A stretch of 64,000 nucleotides of DNA from Flavobacteriaceae bacterium (GTDB taxonomy: Bacteria; Bacteroidota; Bacteroidia; Flavobacteriales; Flavobacteriaceae): assembly GCA_024640565.1 (NCBI GenBank), contig JAHEET010000006.1, positions 124,001-188,000 on the forward strand. Reading direction: 5' to 3'. Under the pieces are notes generated by a model. The model had not been told where the DNA came from. It did not search any database and was given only the letters and a program-made list of their open reading frames with translations. Positions 18,207 to 27,251 of this stretch are shown piece after piece; position 1 is the first letter of the stretch, and each line of letters opens with the position of its first letter. The position numbers and the translations under genes were made by a program.

Positions 18207-18929
18207 TTATTTTTTATATTTTACTAACAAATCGATTAAAGAGATCGAAGCGTCTTCCATATTGTTCACAATACTATCGATTTTAGATACGATGTAATTG
18301 TAAAAAATCTGCAAGATAATCGCAACTACCAATCCAAATACCGTTGTTAAAAGTGCTACTTTAATACCTACAGCAACTACCCCTGGAGAGATGTCATTTG
18401 CAACTGCAATCATATCAAAAGCTTTAATCATACCAATTACAGTTCCCATGAAACCAAGCATTGGAGCAAGTGCAATAAATAAAGACAACCAAGAAACATT
18501 TTTCTCTAATTGTCCCATTTGAACACCACCGTAAGAAACAACTGCTTTTTCAGCAGCATCAATTCCTTCATCTGCTCTGTCTAAACCTTGATAAAAAATA
18601 GAGGCAACAGGTCCTTTCGAATTTCTACAAACTTCTTTGGCAGCTTCTACTCCACCAGAACTTAGTGCTTCGTCAACACTTGCCACTAATTTTTTCGTGT
18701 TTGTTGTTGCCATGTTTAAATAGATAATTCTTTCAATTGCAATAGCCAAACCTAAGATCAAGGCAACTAATACGATTCCCATAAATTGAGGATCACCTTC
18801 AATAAAACGTTGTTTTAATTCTTGGTGAAAAGTTCTTTCTTCTGTGACTGCTCCTTGTGCAAAAGTTGATTGAATAGCTCCAAAAAACATAAATCCTGCT
18901 ACAGTTAGGAAATTTACTACTTTTTTCAT
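18207..18929 (-). CDS. exbB: ExbB/TolQ/MotA-type proton channel protein
   Basis: This 240-residue protein has an N-terminal hydrophobic segment that looks like a signal sequence (about 1-24, ...STFAQ) and then the three-helix TolQ/ExbB core: a helix near 50-70 (GIVLVALILGLAIAIERIIYL) and a hairpin near 145-225 (LFIALAPMLGFMGTVIGMI, VALLTTVFGLVVAIILQIF). With ExbD it forms the proton-driven motor that energises TonB-dependent uptake. It is the first gene of a four-gene operon on the minus strand, 268 bp after the asparaginase gene. Confidence 0.92.
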   Translation of the reverse strand: MKKVVNFLTVAGFMFFGAIQSTFAQGAVTEERTFHQELKQRFIEGDPQFMGIVLVALILGLAIAIERIIYLNMATTNTKKLVASVDEALSSGGVEAAKEVCRNSKGPVASIFYQGLDRADEGIDAAEKAVVSYGGVQMGQLEKNVSWLSLFIALAPMLGFMGTVIGMIKAFDMIAVANDISPGVVAVGIKVALLTTVFGLVVAIILQIFYNYIVSKIDSIVNNMEDASISLIDLLVKYKK

Positions 18930-19197
18930 CTGTGTTATAATTAATTTTTAATAGTTAAGGGTTTCAAGGTATAAATTTTCACGCTAAAAAAACGAATTTT
19001 GAATTGCATTTTAAGACTTTTTACTTAAAAATTACAATTTTAACCAAATCGTTATTTTAGAAGGGGCAATTAACAAAAAAATGTTGAGCATTTAAAAAAA
19101 AATGAAAGGTTTTTATAAAGAATTAATGAGAAAAAACCATTTTAATCTTTATGTAACAAAAAACACCTTTATAAAATACATCCATTTTGCTAAATTC

Positions 19198-20229
19198 TCA
19201 GGAAATCTCCCCTCTTAAAGACCTTTCAAAGAGTCTTTTAAAAGATTTTCCACCTAAATTCTCACCCAACAAATACATCAGTTTTGCAATGGCACTCTCT
19301 GTGGTGATATCTTTGCCATTGACAACACCTATTTCTTTCATTGCAACACTTGTCTCATAATGTCCTAAAATGACACTTCCTCCTACACATTGAGTTACAT
19401 TCACAATTTGTATGCCATTCTGTATGGAGGTTTTTAATACATCGAGAAACCATGCTTGGGTTAGTGCATTTCCAGCGCCATAGGTTTCTAAAACAACGCC
19501 TTTTAAATTTTGAATCTGTAGGATACTTTCAACAACATTTTTTGTGATGCCCGGAAATAATTTTAAAATGGCAATATTGGTGTCCAATTTTTTTCGAACT
19601 ACAAGCTTTTTTGCACGCTCCTTTTGAGAGTACAATAGCGATTCATTGAAATTTAAATGAACACCACTTTCTGCCAATGGCGGATAATTCATAGAAGTAA
19701 ACGCTTCAAACTGTGCTGCATTTATTTTTGTCGTTCTATTGGCCCTGTAAAGTTTGTATTCAAAATACAACCCAACTTCTGAAATTATCGGTTTGCCATT
19801 TTTCCTTGCAGCGGCAATTTCAATGGTAGTAATCAAATTCTCTTTTGCATCAGTTCGCAAATCTCCAATCGGCAATTGTGATCCCGTGAAAATAATGGGT
19901 TTTTGTAAATTTTCGAACATAAAACTTATGGCCGATGATATATAAGACATGGTATCCGATCCTGTTAAAATTACAAAACCGTCATATTTTTCATAGTTTG
20001 CTTCAATGGTTTCAGCAATTTGAACGTAATAGGCGGTATTCATATTGGAAGAATCAATCAAATCTTCAAAGGAAAGACTATCAATATGACAATCTAATTG
20101 TTTTAGCTCCGGAATTTTATCTACGATTTGACTGAAATCAAAAACTTTTAGCGCCTTTGTTTTGTAATCCTTTACCATCCCAATGGTACCCCCTGTGTAC
20201 ACAATCAAAATATTTGGCTTATTGGTCAT
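19198..20229 (-). CDS. ansA: Type I (cytoplasmic) L-asparaginase
   Basis: Asparaginase hydrolyses L-asparagine to aspartate and ammonia. The 343-residue protein (from ATG 20229; a GTG at 20250 would add seven residues) has the first catalytic threonine in IVYTGGTIGMV near the N-terminus and the second in ILTGSDTMSY near residue 90. It lacks a signal peptide, which fits the cytoplasmic type I enzyme. It is upstream of exbB on the same strand with a gap of 268 bp and is probably a separate transcription unit. Confidence 0.93.
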   Translation of the reverse strand: MTNKPNILIVYTGGTIGMVKDYKTKALKVFDFSQIVDKIPELKQLDCHIDSLSFEDLIDSSNMNTAYYVQIAETIEANYEKYDGFVILTGSDTMSYISSAISFMFENLQKPIIFTGSQLPIGDLRTDAKENLITTIEIAAARKNGKPIISEVGLYFEYKLYRANRTTKINAAQFEAFTSMNYPPLAESGVHLNFNESLLYSQKERAKKLVVRKKLDTNIAILKLFPGITKNVVESILQIQNLKGVVLETYGAGNALTQAWFLDVLKTSIQNGIQIVNVTQCVGGSVILGHYETSVAMKEIGVVNGKDITTESAIAKLMYLLGENLGGKSFKRLFERSLRGEIS

Positions 20230-20348
20230 TGTCTCACTTTTAGATTCCACAAAAAAATTCTCTGTGGGGTAAATTTATCAAACTAAAACGAGATCGTCTT
20301 TGAAAAAGGGATAAATTATAAGTGCTTTTGAGGATAAATTTCAATGAT

Positions 20349-20456
20349 TTAAAAAGAAATAACTTCATAAGTTGATAAATAAAAGAAAAGTGCGACTCCA
20401 CTTATTCCAAAAACAACCCCACTTATTCCAATATATGCCCATTTATTTATTCCCAT
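20349..20456 (-). CDS. Possible 35-residue membrane peptide
   Basis: Between the divergent asparaginase and T9SS genes there is a short frame starting at ATG 20456 and ending TAA at 20349. It encodes a mostly hydrophobic peptide with an internal near-repeat (GISGVVF, GISGVAL) that could form one membrane helix. A GGAA stretch lies about 10 bp upstream. Nothing is known of such a protein and it may be chance. Confidence 0.28.
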   Translation of the reverse strand: MGINKWAYIGISGVVFGISGVALFFYLSTYEVISF

Positions 20457-20538
20457 GAGAAAAGATTCCTTTTTCGCGCTATTTTTATCCTAAAATCAAG
20501 GAATTTTCATTCCAAAACAAGCACTCAAAAAAAAAACC

Positions 20539-21567
20539 ATGAAATTAGAACTACTATTTACATTACTACTATTAAACAGCATCAGTCATGCACAAAGCAC
20601 TGTAAACAATTTTTTTAGTACAACGGGAACCAATTATGCCCTGGTTACCTCGAGTGCAACGATCGATCAAAGTGCTACCGGTGAAAACTTAATCTGGAAT
20701 TTCAATAATCTTGAAAAAACCGGAAATACTACCGATGTTCATTCCGTCCCAACTACCGAAGCGCTTAACAACTATCCAGGAACCACATTCTTGATAACCA
20801 CAACCAATACTGAGAACAACGACGAAAGAAAATCGTACCTAAAACAAGCAGATAATATGGTTTCAATCACAGGATACGCAGCAACAGATTTGACTTTAAA
20901 TTATGACACAAACAATGCGCTATTAGGGTCCTATCCTTCCAATTACACAGATCCCCCAACGACCGATGAACTTAGTGGAAGTTACTCCTATAACGCAGAT
21001 GGCACTACCTATAACGGAACATTTAGCGGCGATATAGAAACAACGATGGACGCCTACGGAACACTTTCAACCAATGATCTTGGGCAAGGTGCATTTAGTG
21101 GCCCCGTAACTCGAATAAAAAGTGTGCAAAGTATAGACTTAGCATATGCTGTATTTGGAAATGTTGGAACTGCAACAATCACCATTTTTAATTACTTTGA
21201 TAATACAAACGGTAACCTTGTTTTTAGAAGTTTGAGAATTGAAGTTTCGGTTGCCTCACTTGGCATTGACCAAGATACAATTACCTATGAATGTAGGCTT
21301 GGCAATTCATTGGGAATTCCAAAATACCCCTTCGCTTCAAAGAATCTCAAAATAAGCCCAAACCCTGTTGGAGATTTTCTCAACATCCCTATGGAGGCGC
21401 ATTTGGCGGCTAAAAGCATCGTAATAACTGATACTACTGGGAAAGAAATTTTACAATTTTCTGGCAACGAAACCGCTAGAAGTCTCGCTCAATTACCCAA
21501 AGGGCTATATTTTATTTCTATTATTACTGAAAATAGGCATCTTACGAGTAAATTCATCAAATTATAA
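20539..21567 (+). CDS. Secreted protein with T9SS type A sorting domain
   Basis: The 342-residue product has a signal peptide (about 1-18, ...SISHAQS), an Asn/Thr/Ser-rich middle region of unknown fold, and a C-terminal T9SS type A sorting domain starting at KISPNPVGDF (about 272) with the usual ITDTTGKEI, LPKGLYFI and SKFIKL blocks. It should be exported through the inner membrane by Sec, secreted by T9SS and anchored to the surface. The mature part matches no family that I recognise. It is a single gene followed by a strong terminator. Confidence 0.85.
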   Translation: MKLELLFTLLLLNSISHAQSTVNNFFSTTGTNYALVTSSATIDQSATGENLIWNFNNLEKTGNTTDVHSVPTTEALNNYPGTTFLITTTNTENNDERKSYLKQADNMVSITGYAATDLTLNYDTNNALLGSYPSNYTDPPTTDELSGSYSYNADGTTYNGTFSGDIETTMDAYGTLSTNDLGQGAFSGPVTRIKSVQSIDLAYAVFGNVGTATITIFNYFDNTNGNLVFRSLRIEVSVASLGIDQDTITYECRLGNSLGIPKYPFASKNLKISPNPVGDFLNIPMEAHLAAKSIVITDTTGKEILQFSGNETARSLAQLPKGLYFISIITENRHLTSKFIKL

Positions 21568-21583
21568 CACATTAAAAATCCAT

Positions 21584-21623
21584 AAAAAAACCTCCTTTTG
21601 AGACTCAAAAGGAGGTTTTTTTT
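21584..21623. terminator. Bidirectional terminator between the T9SS gene and lepA
   Basis: A perfect 14-bp stem (AACCTCCTTTTGAG / CTCAAAAGGAGGTT) is flanked by A and T runs. It can end transcription from both convergent genes. Confidence 0.92.
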
Positions 21624-21646
21624 CGCTAAATTAGTGGTGAACCGAA

Positions 21647-23443
21647 TTAATCATTCAACTTTAAAACGGCCATAAATGCCTCTTGAGGAATTTCTACATT
21701 TCCTACCTGACGCATTCTTTTCTTCCCTTTTTTCTGCTTTTCCAATAACTTTCGTTTTCGAGAAATATCTCCTCCATAACATTTTGCTGTCACATCTTTA
21801 CGCAATGCTTTGGTGGTTTCTCTTGCTATAATTTTGGCACCAATGGCTGCCTGAATTGGAATATCAAACTGCTGCCTTGGTATTAATTGCTTCAATTTTT
21901 CAACTATTTTTTTTCCAATTGAGTAGGCATTGTCTGCATGTAATAAGGCAGAGAGGGCATCTACCGGAGATCCATTTAAAAGAATGTCTACACGAACTAG
22001 TTTCGATCCTCTCATCCCAATAGGAGAATAATCGAAAGAAGCATATCCTTTGGATACTGTTTTCAATCGATCGTAAAAATCAAATACAATTTCTGCCAAA
22101 GGCATATCAAAGGTGAGCTCTACACGTTCTGTTGTTAAGTATGTTTGATTGGTAATTTCTCCCCGTTTTTCGATACACAAACTCATAACTTGTCCTACAA
22201 AATCTGATTTTGTAATAATCGACGCTTTGATAAAGGGCTCCTCTACACGATCCAATCGAGAAGGATCTGGCAAGTCTGTTGGATTGTTTAAAAGAATCAT
22301 TTCATCCGGATTCTTTTTAGTGTACGCATGGTAAGAAACGTTAGGAACTGTTGTAATTACCGTCATGTTAAATTCACGTTCCAAACGTTCTTGGATAATT
22401 TCCATGTGCAACATTCCTAAAAAACCACATCGAAAACCAAAGCCTAAGGCGGCAGAACTTTCTGGTTGAAAGACCAAAGAAGCGTCATTCAATTGCAATT
22501 TCTCCATGGAGTAACGCAATTCTTCATAATCTTCTGTATCTACAGGGTAAATACCTGCAAAAACCATTGGTTTTACATCTTCAAAACCGTCTATAATTTC
22601 TGTTGTTGGATTGACAGCATCTGTAATGGTATCGCCTACTTTTACTTCTTTTGCCGTTTTAATTCCTGTAATTAGATACCCAACATCTCCTGCTTTTACA
22701 GATTTTCTGACAACTTGTTCTAGTTTTAGAGTCCCTACCTCATCGGCAAAATACTCATTATTGGTTGCCATGAACTTAATGCGCTGTCCTTTTTTAATTT
22801 CTCCGTTTAACACCCTAAAGTAGGTTTCAATACCCCGGTAGGAATTGTAAACAGAATCAAAAATTAAAGCTTGTAATGGAGCATCAACATCTCCTTCTGG
22901 AGCCGGAATGCGATCTATAATTGCCTGAATAATATTATCAACACCAAAACCTGTTTTTCCACTGGCATGGATTACATCTTCTGGATCGCAGCCTAATAGG
23001 TCTACAATATCATCCGTTACTTCTTCTGGGTTGGCAGAAGGTAAATCTACTTTATTTAAAACAGGAATAATTTCTAAATCATTTTCTAAAGCCAAGTACA
23101 AGTTCGAAATGGTTTGTGCTTGAATACTCTGCGCTGCATCTACAATAAGCAATGCCCCTTCACAGGCAGCAATAGAGCGAGAAACTTCGTAAGAGAAATC
23201 TACGTGTCCTGGAGTGTCAATTAAATTCAAAACAAAGGGTTCTCCATTGTGCATATAATCCATTTGGATGGCATGCGACTTAATGGTAATTCCACGTTCG
23301 CGCTCCAAATCCATATTGTCCAATAACTGTGCTTTCTTTTCTCGATCGTTTACTGCACCAGTAAAATCTAACAACCTATCTGCTAATGTACTTTTACCAT
23401 GATCAATGTGTGCGATAATGCAAAAGTTTCGAATGTTCTTCAT
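21647..23443 (-). CDS. lepA: Elongation factor 4 (LepA)
   Basis: LepA is a ribosome-associated GTPase linked to back-translocation and 30S assembly. The GTP-binding motifs are intact: G1 AHIDHGKST near residue 10, DTPGH near 77 and NKVDL near 131. The C-terminal LepA-specific domain ends with the conserved block [19 protein letters not shown]. At 598 residues it has normal length. It is monocistronic with a TATCTTTG -7 box upstream. Confidence 0.98.
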   Translation of the reverse strand: MKNIRNFCIIAHIDHGKSTLADRLLDFTGAVNDREKKAQLLDNMDLERERGITIKSHAIQMDYMHNGEPFVLNLIDTPGHVDFSYEVSRSIAACEGALLIVDAAQSIQAQTISNLYLALENDLEIIPVLNKVDLPSANPEEVTDDIVDLLGCDPEDVIHASGKTGFGVDNIIQAIIDRIPAPEGDVDAPLQALIFDSVYNSYRGIETYFRVLNGEIKKGQRIKFMATNNEYFADEVGTLKLEQVVRKSVKAGDVGYLITGIKTAKEVKVGDTITDAVNPTTEIIDGFEDVKPMVFAGIYPVDTEDYEELRYSMEKLQLNDASLVFQPESSAALGFGFRCGFLGMLHMEIIQERLEREFNMTVITTVPNVSYHAYTKKNPDEMILLNNPTDLPDPSRLDRVEEPFIKASIITKSDFVGQVMSLCIEKRGEITNQTYLTTERVELTFDMPLAEIVFDFYDRLKTVSKGYASFDYSPIGMRGSKLVRVDILLNGSPVDALSALLHADNAYSIGKKIVEKLKQLIPRQQFDIPIQAAIGAKIIARETTKALRKDVTAKCYGGDISRKRKLLEKQKKGKKRMRQVGNVEIPQEAFMAVLKLND

Positions 23444-23470
23444 TTGTTAAATTTGAGTTCTTTAAAGCTG

Positions 23471-23478
23471 CAAAGATA
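23471..23478 (-). promoter_or_regulatory. Candidate -7 box of lepA
   Basis: The minus strand reads TATCTTTG, a perfect TAnnTTTG match, 28 bp upstream of the lepA ATG. No -33 motif is placed confidently. Confidence 0.5.
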
Positions 23479-23576
23479 GTTGTTTTGGGTTTAAAAAAAT
23501 TGCAATACAACAAACTTGCCGCCTTAAAAATTCTTTTCTAAAATCTTTCATAAAAATAGAGAGTGCTACTGCGATT

Positions 23577-24674
23577 TTAATCTTGCCATTCTGCAATAAA
23601 TAAGTTGGTATCACGACCTCCACCATTGTTTCTGTTGGAAGAAAAAGCCAGTTTTTTACCATCGTTAGAAAACACAGGAAACGCATCAAAAGTTTCTCCA
23701 TGTGTAACTCTCTCTAGGTTTTTCCCATCAATATCTATCAAATATAGGTTGAATGGAAACCCTCTTTCGGCTTCAAAATTGGAAGAGAATAAAATTTTCT
23801 CCCCAGAGGGATGAAAAAATGGGCTCCAATTTGCGTTTCCTAAATCGGTTAGTTGGCGAAGTTCAGAACCGTCTGCATTACAAATATACAGCTCCATTTC
23901 TGTAGGTTCCACAAGACCTTCTGCCAACAAATCTTTATAGGCTTTGATGGCTTCTGGTGTTTTTGGTCTAGAAGATCGGAAAATAATTTTTGACCCATCT
24001 GGGGAGAAAAAAGCACCTCCATCATAGCCCAATTCGTCTGTAATTTGTTGTACATCAGATCCATCAATATTCATGGTATACAATTCTAAATCGCCACTTC
24101 GGGTCGATGTAAATACAATTTTATCTCCTTTGGGCGATACCGTAGGTTCTGCATCATAGCCCTTTTCGTTGGTTAATTGTTGTACGATATTACCTTGTAA
24201 ATCGGCCACAAAAATGTCAAAACTATCATAAACAGGCCAAATGTATTTTCCGTTTTTGCGCAAAGGCACTTCAGGACAATTGTCATCCACCAAATGCGAA
24301 GATGCATAAATGATGTGTTTGTTATCTGGTAAAAAATAAGCACAGGTAGTACGTCCTTTTCCTGTGGAAATCATAGGGGGCATTTGTGTTTTAAACGAAG
24401 CATCTGCCTGCATTAAAAACATTTGATCACAACTTACATTCCACGCTTTGTTGTTGGATTGAAACACCAATTGTTGGTCATCAAAACTCCAGTAGGCTTC
24501 TGCATTATCACCTCCAAAAGTTACTTGTCGTAAGCTTTTAAAATGCGATTCTTCTGGATAAATTAGCGAATTAGCAGCCGCAACATTATCAACGGAGGCT
24601 GGAAGGGTACTTTTTGTTCCATTTTTACAGGACATTAGTATCAATACAACTACGAATAGATGAACAATTTTCAT
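23577..24674 (-). CDS. TolB-like WD40/PD40 beta-propeller lipoprotein
   Basis: The 365-residue protein begins with a lipoprotein signal (MKIVHLFVVVLILMSC, lipobox LMSC at 13-16), so it should be anchored in a membrane facing the periplasm or surface. It has about five PD40/TolB propeller repeats with blocks such as AEPTVSPKGDKIVFTS, GGAFFSPDGSKIIFRS and AFPVFSNDGKKLAFSS. Such propellers bind proteins or peptides; it is not TolB itself because no tol genes are adjacent. It is divergent from the M28 peptidase with 44 bp between the start codons, and the two may share a function in peptide handling. Confidence 0.8.
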   Translation of the reverse strand: MKIVHLFVVVLILMSCKNGTKSTLPASVDNVAAANSLIYPEESHFKSLRQVTFGGDNAEAYWSFDDQQLVFQSNNKAWNVSCDQMFLMQADASFKTQMPPMISTGKGRTTCAYFLPDNKHIIYASSHLVDDNCPEVPLRKNGKYIWPVYDSFDIFVADLQGNIVQQLTNEKGYDAEPTVSPKGDKIVFTSTRSGDLELYTMNIDGSDVQQITDELGYDGGAFFSPDGSKIIFRSSRPKTPEAIKAYKDLLAEGLVEPTEMELYICNADGSELRQLTDLGNANWSPFFHPSGEKILFSSNFEAERGFPFNLYLIDIDGKNLERVTHGETFDAFPVFSNDGKKLAFSSNRNNGGGRDTNLFIAEWQD

Positions 24675-24718
24675 TTTCTTATTTATTAATTAACTTCGCG
24701 AAAATAATATTTATCATC

Positions 24719-25942
24719 ATGAGAAACCTCCTATTTTTAATCTTTTTATCTTTTTTAATTTCCTGTAAACCAGAAACTCATCAAGAAACCCGAATCCAAG
24801 AAGACGTTACCTATTTGGCTTCAGATGAATTGGAAGGAAGACAAACGGGCACAAAAGGTGAAAAAAAAGCGGCACAATACATTCAAAATCGATTTAAAGA
24901 ATTGGGATTGTCTCCAAAAGGGACCAATGGTTTTTTACAAGCTTTTACCTTTTTACCAAAAACAAATCCGCACGGAGAAGTAAAATTTGATGTGAATGGC
25001 GATGGAACAATTACGGGGAATAATGTACTCGGTTTTATAGACAACAATGTCGAAAACACTGTTGTTATAGGAGCGCATTACGATCATTTGGGTTTTGGTG
25101 GAGAGGGCTCTTTATACAGAGACACTCGAAAGTCCATTCACAACGGTGCAGACGACAATGCCTCTGGTGTTGGGGTTATGTTACATCTTGCAGCAAAATT
25201 GAAAACTAAAAATACCCGAAACAATTATTTATTCATAGCCTTTTCTGGCGAAGAAATGGGATTATTAGGTTCAAATTATTTTGTGAAAAATCCAACGATA
25301 GACATCAAAAAAGTATCTTATATGATCAATATGGACATGGTAGGACGCTTAAAAAAAGACAGCACATTGGCGGTCTATGGAACAGGAACCTCTCCTATTT
25401 TTAAGCAAGTCTTAAAAGCACACAACGACCATTTTAACCTAGTACAACGCGAATCGGGTGTGGGACGAAGCGATCATACCAGTTTTTATTTGGCAGACAT
25501 TCCCGTTTTGCATTTTTTTACAGGACAACATGAAGATTATCACAAACCCGGAGATGATGCAGAAAAACTCAACTACAATGGAATGGAAACCCTTGGGAAG
25601 TACTTATTTGAAATCATTTCTGACTTAGACAATAATGGAAAACTTCGTTTCAGAAAAACAAAAAATGAAAGCGAAGAAACACCGCGATTCAAGGTTGGCC
25701 TTGGTGTGATTCCAGATTATTTGTTTGACGGAAAAGGAATGCGTATTGATGGCGTTTCAGCAGACAAACCAGCACAAAAAGCAGGGCTACAAAAAGGAGA
25801 TATTGTCCTTCAACTAGGAGATAGCTTGGTCGTAGATATGATGAGTTATATGCGGGCTTTGTCTAGATTCAAAAAGGGAGATCAAACAAAAGTGATCGTA
25901 AAAAGAGCCGAAAAGGAATTAGAAAAGGAAATCTATTTTTAA
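24719..25942 (+). CDS. M28-family zinc peptidase lipoprotein with PDZ domain
   Basis: I start the gene at ATG 24719 because it gives a lipoprotein signal (MRNLLFLIFLSFLISCKP); the frame is open further upstream, but that part overlaps the divergent gene. The 407-residue product has the M28 metal ligands GAHYDHLG, NGADDNASG, FSGEEMGLLGS, NMDMVGR and the final His in GQHEDYHKPGDD, so aminopeptidase activity is likely. A PDZ domain follows at about 315-407 (GLGVIPDYLFDGKGMRIDGV, AGLQKGDIVLQLGD). This peptidase-PDZ layout is typical of Bacteroidetes envelope enzymes. Confidence 0.9.
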   Translation: MRNLLFLIFLSFLISCKPETHQETRIQEDVTYLASDELEGRQTGTKGEKKAAQYIQNRFKELGLSPKGTNGFLQAFTFLPKTNPHGEVKFDVNGDGTITGNNVLGFIDNNVENTVVIGAHYDHLGFGGEGSLYRDTRKSIHNGADDNASGVGVMLHLAAKLKTKNTRNNYLFIAFSGEEMGLLGSNYFVKNPTIDIKKVSYMINMDMVGRLKKDSTLAVYGTGTSPIFKQVLKAHNDHFNLVQRESGVGRSDHTSFYLADIPVLHFFTGQHEDYHKPGDDAEKLNYNGMETLGKYLFEIISDLDNNGKLRFRKTKNESEETPRFKVGLGVIPDYLFDGKGMRIDGVSADKPAQKAGLQKGDIVLQLGDSLVVDMMSYMRALSRFKKGDQTKVIVKRAEKELEKEIYF

Positions 25943-25982
25943 ACGAAATAAGCTTATATTTGAGTATTAAAGACTTTTGAAA

Positions 25983-26345
25983 ATGAAAACACAACATTAC
26001 AAACTACTGATGGTCAGCTTTTTTTGTCTTTTTGCTGCAAAATGTACCACCACAGAAATCCCTTTAGAAGAAGATCCTGGACCAATTACCACGTTGGTTA
26101 AGTACAATACCGATGTAAAAACAATTATTGACAACAACTGCTTGAATTGCCATGGAACTGCCACACCAAGAATTGGTGGAATTCCACTTTTTAACTACAG
26201 CCAAGTAAGAGAAGAAGCAGAATTTGGCACCCTTATCAACAGAATGAATAGCACAATAAATCCAATGCCACAAAGCGGAATGTTATCTGCAGAAAAATTG
26301 GCTATAATTGACCAATGGAAGGCAGACGGATTCTTAGAAAATTAA
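25983..26345 (+). CDS. Small cytochrome c-like lipoprotein
   Basis: The ATG at 25983 gives a 120-residue protein (a TTG at 25977 is less likely). A lipobox Cys is at 21 (AAKC), and a single haem c site C53-L-N-C56-H57 is followed by Met95 in NPMPQSG as a likely axial ligand. It is therefore probably a membrane-anchored monohaem cytochrome in the periplasm. It is the first gene of a tight run with YceI, an OB-fold protein and a DUF5777 barrel, with 5 bp to the YceI start. Confidence 0.78.
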   Translation: MKTQHYKLLMVSFFCLFAAKCTTTEIPLEEDPGPITTLVKYNTDVKTIIDNNCLNCHGTATPRIGGIPLFNYSQVREEAEFGTLINRMNSTINPMPQSGMLSAEKLAIIDQWKADGFLEN

Positions 26346-26350
26346 ATCTC

Positions 26351-26893
26351 ATGAAAAAAGTACTCTTTTTTTTATTCTTTTCGGTGACGATTTCTGGGGC
26401 TTCACAAACCTATTTCACACGCACAGGTACTACCAATTTCAAAGCCTCAGTAACGGCATTTGAACCCGTAGAGGCAACAAACAAGAGCACAACCGTTATT
26501 TTAAAAACCAGTACGGGTGCTATCGCCGCTCAGCTATTTATAACCGCTTTTCAATTTAGAGTGGCCCTTATGCAAGAGCACTTTAATGAAAATTATATGG
26601 ATTCGAACAAGTATCCAAAAGCAGTCTTTAGAGGAGAAATAGCCGATTTCAATTTCACAGAAGTAAATACGAAAAAAGAATACGCGCTTTCTGGAACACT
26701 CACCCTAAGAGGGGTAAAAAAACAAATAAATACGATTGCAACCATAACACTTGACGGAGATAAAATAATCCTTTCCTCACGATTTACGGTTGCCCCTCAA
26801 GATTTTGACATTGCCATTCCAAAGATCGTCCGCAAGAAAATTGCAGAGACCATTTACATCACATTGAACTATGAACTTGTCGAAAAAAAATAA
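26351..26893 (+). CDS. YceI-family periplasmic protein
   Basis: The ATG at 26351 gives a 180-residue protein with a signal peptide (MKKVLFFLFFSVTISGASQ). The remainder fits the YceI lipocalin-like barrel: ENYMDSNKYPKAVFRGEI (about 93-110) and YALSGTLTLRGVKK are classic YceI blocks. YceI proteins bind polyisoprenoid or amphiphilic ligands such as quinones. It starts 5 bp after the cytochrome gene and overlaps the next gene by 23 bp, so the genes are co-translated. The neighbouring cytochrome suggests a quinone-linked redox role, which is inference. Confidence 0.85.
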   Translation: MKKVLFFLFFSVTISGASQTYFTRTGTTNFKASVTAFEPVEATNKSTTVILKTSTGAIAAQLFITAFQFRVALMQEHFNENYMDSNKYPKAVFRGEIADFNFTEVNTKKEYALSGTLTLRGVKKQINTIATITLDGDKIILSSRFTVAPQDFDIAIPKIVRKKIAETIYITLNYELVEKK

Positions 26894-27251
26894 ATTTATT
26901 GTATTCCTTCTTGCCATTTGCTGTTCTGGTTATGTGAGCTATACCTATCTGATGAAACCACCAGCGGGAATCCAATCAAAACAAGTTGCTTTTACAGGCA
27001 CAACTACCGCCTTTATTACAAAAGTTCAAGAAAATGCAACGGATTGGCTAAACCGTGTTGTTGTCTTGGAAGGAGTTGTTACTTCAAAAGATGAAAACGG
27101 TATTACACTCAACAATCAAGTGTATTGTCAGTTTAGCGTCACTCAAAAAATAGTGGTTGCACAGCAAACTCTAAAAATAAAAGGTCGCTTTATTGGTTAT
27201 GACGATTTATTAAACGAACTAAAATTAGATCAATGTATTATTCAAAAGTAA
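26871..27251 (+). CDS. Membrane-anchored OB-fold-like protein
   Basis: The 126-residue protein has one N-terminal hydrophobic segment (about 9-27, FIVFLLAICCSGYVSYTYL) and a small soluble domain that resembles a nucleic-acid-type OB fold used in other contexts (VVVLEGVVTSKDENGITL, KIKGRFIGYDDLLNELKLDQC). I cannot name its function. It overlaps yceI by 23 bp and the next gene by 19 bp, so it belongs to the same translational unit. A periplasmic location is inferred from the N-terminal segment. Confidence 0.65.
   Translation: MNLSKKNKFIVFLLAICCSGYVSYTYLMKPPAGIQSKQVAFTGTTTAFITKVQENATDWLNRVVVLEGVVTSKDENGITLNNQVYCQFSVTQKIVVAQQTLKIKGRFIGYDDLLNELKLDQCIIQK

Noticed and set aside
23462-23701. A 79-codon minus-strand frame between lepA and the propeller gene
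   Set aside because: It overlaps the end of the propeller gene and has no domain; the lepA -7 box lies within it.
24614-24718. N-terminal extension of the M28 peptidase
   Set aside because: It would overlap the divergent propeller lipoprotein gene and hide the lipoprotein signal that begins at ATG 24719.
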